This document shows positions 33,145 through 43,743 of a stretch of DNA of 64,000 nt, piece by piece. The position numbers and the translations under genes are program-made. The notes under the pieces were generated by a model. It searched no databases, was not told the origin of the DNA, and saw only the letters and a list, made by a program, of their open reading frames with translations. Position 1 is the stretch's first letter; the number at the start of each line of letters is the position of its first letter. The stretch covers positions 3,782,001 through 3,846,000 of the forward strand of contig JAFFSR010000218.1 in assembly GCA_017163975.1 (NCBI GenBank), read 5' to 3'. Origin of the DNA: Anastatus disparis. Taxonomy: Eukaryota > Arthropoda > Insecta > Hymenoptera > Eupelmidae.

Positions 33145-33487
33145 TTAAATTTTTGTGCTCTAATTTTAGTATGTTTGGATGATCCTGCAACATCGTGTGT
33201 AGTTAAGGTTACATCATTGCAGCGTAGTTCTTTGCCATTTCCTTTTTAATCTAATGTGCAGCATGATCTCATATTCTTATTTAAGAAAGTAAGGAGCTGA
33301 ACGATTTTGGATATGACAAGATATACTTCATATAATTCAGCAAAGGCGCGTTGAATTAATTTTATTTCTTCCGCTAATATTTGAGATGGAAGCAAAAATT
33401 ATGGAATCTACAACACTGTCTTTCTTTTATAGTGACTACAAATAGACACGAACGAAGAAATTGTTTTCATCCACACGTTGGCTTGAA
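33145..33487 (+). promoter_or_regulatory. Leader module of ANK6 with damaged donor
   Basis: All module elements are present, but the donor reads CAGCAAAG/GCGCGT (33,345/33,346) instead of GTGAGT. The acceptor TTTTATAG ends at 33,432. GC donors exist but normally need GCAAGT-like context, so splicing here is probably reduced or lost. The uORF start is ACG. Confidence 0.55.
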
Positions 33488-34097
33488 GCTCATTTCTTTC
33501 TAGTTATAAACAAGCAGCATGCGATATATAATCTTATGCTTGAAATTCATTTTAAATCATATGTAATAACCATATATTTTTATTCTTCATTTTATCGTTT
33601 GCTTTTGATCGAGTTCGTTACTTTTTGTAGTATATATATATAAATTAAGTGACTATGTATTAACTTCTATTCATTTTTATATCAATAATTTTTTCGAATT
33701 ATACAAGCAAATAAATAGTAATAATAAAAAAGTATTACTGCGGTCGTAAGATGAAATCAGTGTTGTGAAAATTCTGAGACGTAAGCAACGCAATTTATTT
33801 ATCATCCTACTTTTATCGGAGCTTAATATAAATATTTAAAAAATATTAATTCAATCTTAAAAGAAAATAATAATAGAGTGTAACAAGTATTTTTAAAATA
33901 TAAAACGTTCCTGTATCTAGATTAAGAACCAAAAATATTTTAAAGACATCATCAATAATGTATTTTTTATTTGATGTTTTTTTAATATGATTCTTCTTCG
34001 AGTCGTGTTTTTTTACTAACTTAAGGTTATTGAATTGATTTATTGCAAATAAAAATTTAACAGTTAACGTAGTTCATAGTTTAGTTCTCGGATTTCA

Positions 34098-34138
34098 AGG
34101 TTAGCAGACGATAAAAGCAATAGTGGTACCCTTGTATA
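34098..34138 (+). promoter_or_regulatory. Conserved leader block
   Basis: AAGGTTAGCAGACGATAAAA then GCAATAGTGGTACCC, matching the ANK5 and ANK9 copies. Confidence 0.35.
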
Positions 34139-34524
34139 CCTTATACAATATTTCATAAATTTAAATATTTGTTCTCTTCTTATGTAAAAACGATTGATGA
34201 GAAAAAAACATCGATAAATCCCTATTTAATCATCAGTTTAAATAGAAAATTAATAAACAACATTATCTAAATATTATCTAAAAATGTGTGATATTTTAAA
34301 TATCATTTAATAGTAGTAATTAGTTGAAAATTATTTAAATACCTACAAATGTATTGCAGTTCTATTTTTGTTTTATCTCGTGTTTTAGATTAATTTTATA
34401 TTATTTTAACTGTTGAAGTATAGACAAATACAACATTAATTTGACTAATAAAGCGTATTTGAGAAAAACTTGTAACGAGAATCAGTTGTGGGACGAAACC
34501 CCAAGGTGTGATTAAGAATACTAT

Positions 34525-34531
34525 TATAAAG
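34525..34531 (+). promoter_or_regulatory. Proximal TATAAAG box of ANK6
   Basis: TATAAAGTCACTAATAATTG lies 94 bp upstream of the ATG. Confidence 0.4.
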
Positions 34532-34624
34532 TCACTAATAATTGTATACGTAATACTAATAAGTGAAAAAGCAATTATTACTGCAAAACTTTTTAAAAAA
34601 ATATTGTACACGTAAACTACGAAA

Positions 34625-36346
34625 ATGTTTGTTAATAAAAAGCACCGAAAATCTTTCTCCAAAGCGATTGAATATGCAATCGAAGAAAATGATAAACAAA
34701 CTCTTAGTCAATTAACAGCAGGTGTTGGTCTTAACGAGATCGTGGAACATAATGGCACTACCCTTTTACATTTTTCAATTAAAAAAAGGCAAGATAAAAT
34801 GGTAAAATTTTTCATTGATAATGGCTGTGATGTAAACGCTCGCGATAAAGCAGGTACAACACCCTTATTATTAGCGGTAAAAATAACTGATTATCCGATA
34901 ATAAAGAGGTTGCTAGAAGCAAATGCTAATATTACACTTTCTGACAATAAAGGACTAAGTGTTTTGAAATTCATATTAACAAGTCACAAGAAGAATAGAT
35001 CAAAACTTATTGTATTATTTACAAATCATTTTAAAAAATGTCGATTAAAGGCCGTAGAATTAGCTCTGTTAATGCAGGAAGCTAAGTGGCCAATACATTA
35101 CGCCGTATATACAGGAAATTCGGAACTGATAAGGCTAATGCTAAAAGCTGGCTGTGATGTAAATTCCTTTGATGCAGAAACTGACTATTGCACAGCACTT
35201 CAAAGAGCTGTTATAGATAATAATATAGAAATGATTAAAGTTTTGTTAGAACATGGAGCTGATACGGAAATAATAACTGATCGAGGATCAGAATCGCTAT
35301 TATCTAGTGTACTACGATATCCTAAAGCATTAGAAGCGTTTCTGGATCATCGAAATTCTTTACTAGAAAGATTTAACTGCGATGGAAAGATGGAATCCTT
35401 TAAAACTTTTTCGAATGTTTGCTACAAAGTTATAAAATTATTGATATTAAAATATAAAATAAATTTAACAACTAAAGATACACACGGAAATACATTTTTA
35501 CACTGTGTGATTTTAAATAAAAATCAAGGTATTGTTAATCTAATTTCAAAAATAGATTTTGATCCAAATTTAAGGAATAATCGTGGAGACACACTTTTGC
35601 ACGCTGTTATTGACTACTGTTCGAGTTGTTTGAGTACTGTCCAAATGTTAATTGATAAAGGTGCGGATGTTAACGCTGAAAATTCTAATGGTGATACACC
35701 ATTGATTGTTGCATTAAGTCATCATTCAACGGAAGGAGTATTGAAAATACTGATTGAAAATATTACGATTTCTGATGATAAAACTTTAAATTGTATATTA
35801 AGAAAGCTTGCGGAGAAAAAACTGACATATTCATCATCGTTGGGTTCTTTTCTGAAACATATGGCAATTTTGCATGTTCAAGGTAACAAAATTTCAGAAA
35901 GGAATATTAGTTTAATTAAAAACATGTCAGATACTACAGTATGGCTTGGATGTTTTTTACCTGTTGCTAATCCATGGAAAAGTTTTATAAGGATTTCAGA
36001 AGAACTTCAAAAAATGAAATTAAACCTAATAACTGTCCACAGTAATATTTCAGTATTTGATATAATATCTGCTCCAGAACAAAAACTTCTGTATTATACC
36101 CAAAACGAAAAAATTGTCGAGGGATTTGATAAAATTATCTTCCAGAATTATCCGATTTTCGGTAATGAAATAAAAACGCGATTTGAATTTGCAACTGTCA
36201 AACAAAAGTTAATTGAAAATGCCATTGATATACTTAACAAAAATATCAAACAATTAAAATGTAATTTAATAGTTATCGAAAATATTGTTAAATATTTAAG
36301 TTTAAATAATTTAAAGCGTTTAAGCATAAGTTGTCCATCAGTTTAG
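34625..36346 (+). CDS. ANK6: ankyrin-repeat protein with F-box-like C terminus
   Basis: This 573-residue single-exon paralogue starts MFVNKKHRKSFSKAI. Ankyrin motifs are TTLLHFSI, TPLLLAV, WPIHYAVY, TALQRAV, NTFLHCVI, DTLLHAVI and DTPLIVAL. The region before RMAILN is unusual (LTYSSSLGSFLKHMAILH). The C-terminal LPVANPW stretch (about residues 442-448) and the following TVHSNIS...YYTQNEKIVE segment closely match ANK1 at nucleotide level, while N-terminal halves are no closer than average. This suggests exchange of C-terminal modules. The tail is VIENIVKYLSLNNLKRL, with Asn for the usual Asp. AATAAA lies 59 nt after the stop. Confidence 0.9.
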   Translation: MFVNKKHRKSFSKAIEYAIEENDKQTLSQLTAGVGLNEIVEHNGTTLLHFSIKKRQDKMVKFFIDNGCDVNARDKAGTTPLLLAVKITDYPIIKRLLEANANITLSDNKGLSVLKFILTSHKKNRSKLIVLFTNHFKKCRLKAVELALLMQEAKWPIHYAVYTGNSELIRLMLKAGCDVNSFDAETDYCTALQRAVIDNNIEMIKVLLEHGADTEIITDRGSESLLSSVLRYPKALEAFLDHRNSLLERFNCDGKMESFKTFSNVCYKVIKLLILKYKINLTTKDTHGNTFLHCVILNKNQGIVNLISKIDFDPNLRNNRGDTLLHAVIDYCSSCLSTVQMLIDKGADVNAENSNGDTPLIVALSHHSTEGVLKILIENITISDDKTLNCILRKLAEKKLTYSSSLGSFLKHMAILHVQGNKISERNISLIKNMSDTTVWLGCFLPVANPWKSFIRISEELQKMKLNLITVHSNISVFDIISAPEQKLLYYTQNEKIVEGFDKIIFQNYPIFGNEIKTRFEFATVKQKLIENAIDILNKNIKQLKCNLIVIENIVKYLSLNNLKRLSISCPSV

Positions 36347-36404
36347 GATAAGATCTTTTTTTTTTATTTCATATTGTTTTATACTTTTAAGTCAATGTGA
36401 CGTA

Positions 36405-36410
36405 AATAAA
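36405..36410 (+). terminator. Poly(A) signal of ANK6
   Basis: AATAAA within CGTAAATAAAAG, 59 nt after the stop. Confidence 0.4.
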
Positions 36411-36826
36411 AGAACTTAACAAAATTGTTTTCCAAAATATGTTCTGCCTTCTTGCGTACCTGATCAACTTCCTTAAAACAGGTCCATTTGCCATACTTCT
36501 TTCTAATTTACTTATCACATAGCAATTTAAAACCATTTAGAACTCAATAAATTCGTTTCAATTTTTATTTTTTACAATTTTTGTTACGTTATATTTATTT
36601 AAGATTATAAAAATTTTAAAAATCAAAACAAATTAAAATTAACGTAATATCGTATGAAAGTTGATAATTTCTAATTTGTGTTTAAATTTATTAGTATGAT
36701 TTAGTAATGATTTTGTAAATAATTATTTTAAAATAAAAAAATTCCACTTTACAAAACTTTACAAAAATATTAATGAAAAAAGTATTATTAGTTTTAAAAA
36801 ATACGTTACGTCTAAATTTACTTTTA

Positions 36827-37500
36827 AATTTTCGCGCTCTAAGTTAGTATGTTGGCATCCAGCAACATTGTGTATACCTGAGGTTGCTTCATTCGTCATG
36901 TTAAGCAATCCAAAATACACAATATATTTTGCCATAGGTAAGTAGTACCAACGAAGATAGACGCTTACGTTAAACGGAGCACATAGTGCCCGAATTAGCA
37001 AATCTTCTGTCTCCCAGCCGCTAGAGGCAGCACTGAAATTCGTGTATTTATATATCTTATATATCATATATTTAGAAATAGACACGTGTTAAAATGTCCC
37101 TCAGAACCGAGTCATCTCATCTACTTAAGACGTACTCTTCTATAAGCGTCTATGTTTGTTGGTAGTACTTATTTTGGCCTTTATTTAATTTAGATTGTAA
37201 TTCATGTCATCACTTTCCGCTTAACACGACGAATTACAGCGTCGTTTTTTTCTATGCCATTTCCATTTCGATCTATGTCCAACAGGTTCTATTCTTTGAG
37301 AAAACAAGCACTTGGTCGATTTAGGAGTTGATAACGTATACTTCATACAATTCAGCATAGGTGAGTTTAGTTAATTTTATTTTTTACGCTAATATTTAAA
37401 ATGAAAACAAAAATTGTGAAATCTACAACGCTATCTTTCTTTTATAGGCTACAAATAGGCATAAATGAAGAAATTTCAGTCATCTAAGCGATAGCTTGAA
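36827..37500 (+). promoter_or_regulatory. Leader module of ANK7, split by a MITE
   Basis: TTTCGCGCTCT and TATGTTGGCATCCAGCAACATT, then the element at 36,891-37,234. The module resumes with TACAGCGTCG; donor CAGCATAG/GTGAGT at 37,360/37,361; intron 37,361-37,447 (87 bp). The uORF stretch is out of frame or closed. It is nearly 2.0 kb from the ATG because the 1,066-bp fold-back lies between. Confidence 0.55.
36891..37234. mobile_element. MITE in the ANK7 leader, about 344 bp
   Basis: Terminal inverted repeats of 16 bp with one mismatch: ATTCGTCATGTTAAGC left, GCTTAACACGACGAAT right. The flanks restore the leader phrase GGTTGCTTCATT-ACAGCGTCG once the element is ignored. The target duplication is not certain. 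No transposase. Confidence 0.75.
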
Positions 37501-38185
37501 GTCCTCTTTTTTCTAGTTACCAACAGACAGTATGCGACATAAACTCTATTCTTTAAAATTCATTCTAAATTATAAAATAATATCCACACCTTCTTAGTCT
37601 TTATTTTATATATAAACTTTCGATCGTGTTCGTTATTTTCTGTAGTAGATATACATTAAGGAACTATGTTTTAACTTATTCATTTTCATATCAATAATTT
37701 TTTTAAATTGAGCGAATGAAAAATAATAATCAAAATTGTGGTATATTAAAAATGCAACATACATAAATTTTTAAGATAAAAATACCGTTAAAAAAATTAA
37801 ATTGTCTTTAATATTAATTATTTAATCCAAATTTTAAGCAGCAAAAATTGATGAAAATGTGAAAAACTGTATCTTTCTATAAGAGTTTGGTTAAAAAATA
37901 CCAATAAATTTATTAAATGAAAATGTCTATAAATATAATAAAAATCTAGCAAATTTGCGTATAAAATTTGACACTTTATTATTAAATATTATTCATAAGC
38001 ACAATATTACTATTATAATTTTAGATACATTTCAGTATTACTGCGATTATAAAAAAAACTAATTAAAAACTATTTTAGTGTAAAAAATTGAAAATTATTT
38101 TATTACCTATGAATGTATTATATTTTCATTTTTTGTTTTATTTTGTGTTTGAGAATAATTTTATATTATTTTGACTATTGAAATA

Positions 38186-39251
38186 CACTACCCTCCAGTC
38201 ACATTTGCCCACCCTACATGAAAATCGATAAAACTTTAAAGTTTTGTGGCTCAGTGAAAAATAGTCGTAATTAAAAAATTCCAACTGGGTTTTAAAAAGG
38301 GTTCAAAAACCTTTAATTTAAGCCGAGTTGAGCAAAAAAGAATTAAAAATGCATGCGTTATGCGTAAAAACTAACTAAAAAATATTCAATTTTTTTTCGC
38401 CCCTATTCAAATGCCTGCCATTTTTGCGGAAATTATCGAATCATAAAAAAACAAAATGGAGGTAAAAGCTAAAGGAGTCACCTTCAAAATGAGCTATAGA
38501 AAGCTAATTTATGATCGATTTTACGGTAGTTATGGTCATTTTTATGAAAAAACGATTTTTTTTAATAGCTATTATCTCAAAAAATACGCATGATATAAAA
38601 AATTTTTAATAAAAAGTTGTTTATTTTTGAGTCAAAAATATATATATTTAGATTTAACTGAAATCTGGAAGAAAAAGTTTTTTTTTAAATTCATTAAAAT
38701 ATAAATATTGAATAAATGGATTTTTTTTCAATGGGATCAAAAATGAATAAAATCTCTTTTTTACTGATTCTCAGTTTAACCTGAATATTTATTTTTTTGA
38801 CTCAAAAATAAACAACTTTTTTATTAAAAATTTTTTTATATCATGCGTATTTTTTGAGATAATAGCTATTAAAAAAAAAGGTTTTTTTCATAAAAAATGA
38901 CCATAACTACCGTAAAATCGATCATAAATTAGCTTTCTATAGCTTATTTTGAAGGTGACTCCTTTAGCTTTTACCTCCATTTTGTTTTTTTATGATTCGA
39001 TAATTTCCGCAAAAATGGCAGGCATTTGAATAGGGGCGAAAAAAATTGAATATTTTTTAGTTAGTTTTTTACGCATAACGCATGCATTTTTTAATTCTTT
39101 TTTGCTCAACTCGGCTTAAATTAAAGGTTTTTGAACCCTTTTTAAAACCCAGTTGGAATTTTTTAATTACGACTATTTTTCACTGAGCCACAAAACTTTA
39201 AAGTTTTATCGATTTTCATGTAGGGTGGGCAAATGTGACTGGAGGGTAGTG
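38186..39251. mobile_element. 1,066-bp long-inverted-repeat element with TA duplication
   Basis: The ends are CACTACCCTCCAGTCACATT and its exact complement. The arms of several hundred bp are almost perfect (for example ATGCCTGCCATTTTTGCGGA and its complement at 39,003-39,022), meeting near 38,718. TA flanks both sides (38,184-38,185 and 39,252-39,253), as for Tc1/mariner-type insertion. No transposase ORF. It sits between the ANK7 leader intron and the ATG, so any transcript from the distal leader would carry a very long hairpin. Confidence 0.88.
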
Positions 39252-39326
39252 TATAACTAACTATGATTTTTATTTAACTAATAAAGCATATCCAAGTAAG
39301 ATTTGTAACGAGATTAAAAACATAAT

Positions 39327-39333
39327 TATAAAG
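39327..39333 (+). promoter_or_regulatory. Proximal TATAAAG box of ANK7
   Basis: TATAAAGTCGTTAATCATTA lies 108 bp before the ATG and 75 bp after the fold-back. A start here would exclude the hairpin from the mRNA. Confidence 0.4.
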
Positions 39334-39440
39334 TCGTTAATCATTATATACGTAACATCAAGCAAAATAGTAAAGTTACTATAAAATTTTCAAACTAAAT
39401 TCTAGAAAACCAATAAATATTTTACACATAAACTGAGAAA

Positions 39441-41186
39441 ATGTTTGTTAATCAAATCGGCCAAAAATTTTTCTCCAAGGAGATACATGATGCAATCAGA
39501 GAGAATGATAAACAAACTCTTTGTGAATTAATAGTAGGTGTTAACCTTAACGAGGTAAGAAATGATGAAGGCACCACCCTTTTGCATTTGTCAGTTAGAA
39601 TGAGAAGTAAAGAAATGGTAAGATTTTTCATTGAAAATTGCTGCGATGTAAACAGCCGCGATCGAATGCGTACAACACCCTTATTATACGCGCTAAAAAT
39701 AAATTATTATCCAGCAATCAAGCTGTTGTTAGAAGCGAAAGCAGACTTTACAATTTCTGACAGACTTGGAACAAATATTTTAGAATTTATATTAACAAAT
39801 CACCATGCAAATAGATTAGAACTTATTGAATTATTTGGAAAGCATATAAAAAAATCTAGATTTGACACGAAAGAATTAGCTTTGTTAATACAGGAGGCAA
39901 AATGGCCAATACATTACGCCATATACATAGAAGATTCAGAACTAATAAAACTAATGCTGGAAGCTGGCTGTGATGTCGACTCCTATGATGAACATACTGA
40001 TAATAACACAGCACTTTATATAGCTGTATTAAACACTGATACTGAAAGTATTAAAGTTTTGTTACAACATCGAGCTGATCCTGATATAATAACTAATCGA
40101 AAATCACAATCGCCATTTTCCTTTGCACTAAAAAATCCTAAAGCATTAGAAGCGTTTCTAGATCATAGAGATTCTTTACTGGAAAGATTTAACTCCGATG
40201 GAAAAATGGCATCCTTTAGAACTTTTTCGACTGCTTGCTACAAAGTTATAGAATTATTGTTACTCAAATATAAAATCAATTTAAGAGCTAAAGATTCACA
40301 CGGAAAAACATTTTTACACTATGTGGTTTTGAATCGTAATCGAGGTATTGTGAATCTACTTTCGAAAATATATTTCGATGCAAATATAAGGGATGACAGT
40401 GGAGATACGCTATTACACACTGTTGTTGGCCATAATTATCTGAGTTGTATGGAAATGTTAATTGATAAAGATGCAGATATCAACGCTGAAAATAATAATG
40501 GGGATCTACCATTAACCACTGCGATTAGTTGTGCAGTTGAAAATGAATTGAAAATTCTTATTGAAAATGGTGCGATTTTGAATGAAGAAATGCAAAATCG
40601 TATATTAACAGAGGCCTTAAAGAATAACATCGCATATTCAATAATAATTCTTGTACTAAAACGCATGACAATTTTGAATCTTCAAGGTGATGAAATTTCG
40701 GAAAGGAATCTCAGTTTAATTAAAAGCTTGACAGATTTTGAACTATGGGAGAATTTTTTAATGTTTTCGAAAGAACTTCAAGTAATGAAATCAGACTTAA
40801 TAAATGGTAATATATCAGTATTTGATATACTATCTGCTCCAGAAAAAAAAATTTTGAAATATGCCCAAAATGAAATAATAATCGATTTATTTGTTAAAGT
40901 TAACTTTCAATTTTGTTATCCGAATTTTGGTAATCAATTCAAAAAACGATTTGAATTTGCAATTGTCAAACAAAATTTAATTCAACAGGCCATTGATATA
41001 CTTAGCAAAAATATTGAACAATTAAAATGTAATTCACAAGTTATCGAAAATATTGTTAAATATTTAAGTTTAAATGATTTAGAGCGTTTACAAATAAGCT
41101 CCCCACCAATTTACGATAGGGTCGTTTTTTCATTTCATTTCCATAAGCTTCTTCTAGTTATTTACTTGACTCGAAATAAGATGTAA
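39441..41186 (+). CDS. ANK7: ankyrin-repeat protein with C-terminal extension
   Basis: This is the longest member, 581 residues. Ankyrin motifs are TTLLHLSV, TPLLYAL, WPIHYAIY, TALYIAV, KTFLHYVV, DTLLHTVV and LPLTTAI. The F-box-like tail (VIENIVKYLSLNDLERL) is followed by ISSPPI and then 24 further residues (YDRVVFSFH...TRNKM), because the stop used by siblings (TAG) is TAC at 41,112-41,114. The extension is translated former 3' untranslated sequence and is hydrophobic in part. It could alter tail function or be neutral. Two residues are missing from the usual ITVHSNIS motif (LINGNIS). AATAAA follows 8 nt after the new stop. Confidence 0.88.
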   Translation: MFVNQIGQKFFSKEIHDAIRENDKQTLCELIVGVNLNEVRNDEGTTLLHLSVRMRSKEMVRFFIENCCDVNSRDRMRTTPLLYALKINYYPAIKLLLEAKADFTISDRLGTNILEFILTNHHANRLELIELFGKHIKKSRFDTKELALLIQEAKWPIHYAIYIEDSELIKLMLEAGCDVDSYDEHTDNNTALYIAVLNTDTESIKVLLQHRADPDIITNRKSQSPFSFALKNPKALEAFLDHRDSLLERFNSDGKMASFRTFSTACYKVIELLLLKYKINLRAKDSHGKTFLHYVVLNRNRGIVNLLSKIYFDANIRDDSGDTLLHTVVGHNYLSCMEMLIDKDADINAENNNGDLPLTTAISCAVENELKILIENGAILNEEMQNRILTEALKNNIAYSIIILVLKRMTILNLQGDEISERNLSLIKSLTDFELWENFLMFSKELQVMKSDLINGNISVFDILSAPEKKILKYAQNEIIIDLFVKVNFQFCYPNFGNQFKKRFEFAIVKQNLIQQAIDILSKNIEQLKCNSQVIENIVKYLSLNDLERLQISSPPIYDRVVFSFHFHKLLLVIYLTRNKM

Positions 41187-41194
41187 TGAATGTA

Positions 41195-41200
41195 AATAAA
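41195..41200 (+). terminator. Poly(A) signal of ANK7
   Basis: AATAAA within TGTAAATAAAAATC, right after the displaced stop. A second array-type tail, TTAAATAGAAAGTTTTATAA, follows near 41,270. Confidence 0.4.
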
Positions 41201-41737
41201 AATCATTTTATGCCTTTGTTTGTTAGAATTAGTTATGTATTGTAAATATTTGTATGTACCTCATATTAAATAGAAAGTTTTATAAAAAAAGAATAGTTTT
41301 CTCGTTTTTACAAAGATTAGTTGCTCATTAAGGTTACTTAAATTAAGAAGTAGTTTTGCCTTCTTACGCACCCGAATAACCGCCTTAAAAAAGTTATTAT
41401 ATTAGTATAGTTATTGTAAATCTTGTAGAGATTTGCAATTTGCACTATATTTATTTAAAATTGTAAACATTTCAAAAATCTAAACAATTATTATCAAAAT
41501 GATGTTGTATTAAAGTTGATAATTTCTATGTGTTTAAGTTTATTAGATTCAGTGAAGTAACATTAAAAAACGTTTAAAAAGAATATTAATGTACCATAAA
41601 ACAAAAAGTTATTTGATTTCATAAAAGGAAATCAAATATTTTATTACTGTTCATCAAATAATGCATTTACGACTAAAAAAATATTATTTAAAAAATATAT
41701 TTTTCCTGAATAAAAAATTATGTCTAAATTTACTTTC

Positions 41738-42330
41738 AAATTTTCGCGCTCTTAATAGAGTATACGGAGAAAAAGTAAGCTAGCGTTACTCTCTACATTA
41801 GAGCAGATGCTCTTTGGTTAATAGTGAATGTGACTCCACTTTTAAGGGTCGTCTGCTTCCTACTGAAGTATAGATCGATCGATACTAATGTTTTTGACTA
41901 TATACAGAATAGAAATTGCTCTGGTGCTTTTAGTTATTGTTATTCAGAGCGTCTCACCGTATAAAAAGAGCAACAATTGCTCCACTGCGGAGTTAAAGTC
42001 ACTTACTTTTTTTTCCTGTGTTGGCATTCTACGCCATTGTGCATAACTATGATTACCCCATTGAAGCGTCGTTCTTTATTATTATCGTTTTAATCTATGG
42101 TGAAACACGTTTTAGAATTTTTCTTTGAGAAAGTAAGCAGGCGGTCCATTTTGGAGTTAGTATCGCGTACTTCATACGATTGAGCAAAGGTGAGTTTAAT
42201 TAATTTTATTTATCACACTAATATTTAAGGTAAAATCTAGAATTTTAGAATCTGCAACGCTATCTTTCTTTTATAGTGACTACAAATAGGCATAAACGAA
42301 GAAATTTTTGTCATCCACGCATTAGCTTGA
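41738..42330 (+). promoter_or_regulatory. Leader module of ANK8, split by hotspot MITE
   Basis: Contains the MITE at 41,764-42,018, then GTTGGCATTCTACGCCATT, donor GAGCAAAG/GTGAGT at 42,189/42,190, intron 42,190-42,276 (87 bp), acceptor TTTTATAG. The uORF start is ATA. It is nearly identical to the ANK9 copy at 47.1-47.7 kb, showing a recent segmental duplication. Confidence 0.6.
41764..42018. mobile_element. Leader-hotspot MITE, copy 2
   Basis: 255 bp, from ACGGAGAAAAAGTAAG to CTTACTTTTTTTTCCTGT, which are inverted repeats. It sits at the same leader site as copies 1 and 3, so it was probably inserted once and copied with the module. Confidence 0.75.
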
Positions 42331-43145
42331 AGCCTTTTTTTCTAGCTATCAACAAACAGTATAAGACATTAAATCCAACGCTTAAAATTCATTTTAAATT
42401 ATAAATAATGTACAAATCTTTTCGTTTTTAATTTTATTGTCTGCTCTTTATTGTATTTGTTATTTTTTTGTAGTTTATATAAACTAAGAAAGTATCTTTT
42501 ACCTCTCATGAATTTTCATATCTTTTGCAGATTACATAAACGAACAAAAAATAATAATAATTAACATTACCTAAATTTAAAAAAAAATCGGTATTTTTTT
42601 AATCGAAATTTTTTTGTAAATATAATTTTAAAAAAATAATTATTATGACTTTTTGTATAAAATTTTTTAACCCTTTTTTTATAAAATATTATTGATGGAA
42701 ACAGTATTGTTATCACAACTATGGATACATTACAGTATTGCTGCGATCATAAGAAAAACGTGAATCAGTGTTGCGAAAATTCTAAGCCACGCACTTTGAG
42801 CAATCTTTCACAACAATTTTATTACAGATTAAAAAATTAAGTAGAAAATATAAGAGAGAATGAAAATATTTCAAAATTATTAATTTTATCTTGAAATAAA
42901 ATAATAATAAATTATTGCAAGCATTTTTAATAAATAAAACGTACCTAGGTCTATATTAAGAATAAAACAGTGAAATTATTTATGCAGTAATTTTACTACT
43001 CTGATATTTTTAAGAAATCATTAATAATATATTTTTTAATGTAATTTTTCTTTGATTTATATTTTTCACTAACTTAAGGCCATTTAAACAATTGGTTATA
43101 ACCAAAATTAACAATTTTCATATTAATAATTCATTTCTCAGATTT

Positions 43146-43188
43146 GGAGATTCACAAACGATAAAAGCGTCAGAGGTACCCTTATATA
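43146..43188 (+). promoter_or_regulatory. Conserved leader block
   Basis: CACAAACGATAAAAGCGTCA then GAGGTACCC, a diverged copy of the block at 26,925. Confidence 0.3.
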
Positions 43189-43658
43189 CTCTACAAAAAA
43201 TTTCATAAAATCAAATATTTGTTCACTTTTGATATAAAAACGATTCATTCGTAAAAAAAATCTCCATAAATTCCAATGTAATCATTGATACGACAAGAAA
43301 ATAATTAAATATCTCTGTTTGATGCTCAAAATATTATATTGAAAAGTGTGATATCTCAAAATCTAATTTTATTTAATAGCATACATTCATAAATAGGTTT
43401 TATTTGCTTTTTTTTATTTTGAATATGTTTTAATTAAAAATTATTAGAATTTAATTAATTCAAAATTATTTCAATATTTATAAATGTGTGTTACTTTAAT
43501 TTATTGTTTTATTTCGCGTTTCAAATGATTTTATATTTTTCTGATTTTTAAAATACAACCAATTATAATTTTAATTTAACTAATAAAGCATGTCCAAGAA
43601 AAATTTTTAACAAAATCATTCGCGCGTCAAAATCCCGAGACCTGATTAAGAAAATAAT

Positions 43659-43665
43659 TATAAAG
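43659..43665 (+). promoter_or_regulatory. Proximal TATAAAG box of ANK8
   Basis: TATAAAGCCATTAATAATTG lies about 85 bp before the ATG. Confidence 0.4.
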
Positions 43666-43743
43666 CCATTAATAATTGAATACGTAAAATTTTTAAACTA
43701 AACTCTATAAATTCAGAGAATATTGTACACTTAAACTTTGAAA

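Noticed and set aside
43738..43743. Two extra codons at the start of ANK8
   Set aside because: TTG start; the aligned ATG is at 43,744.
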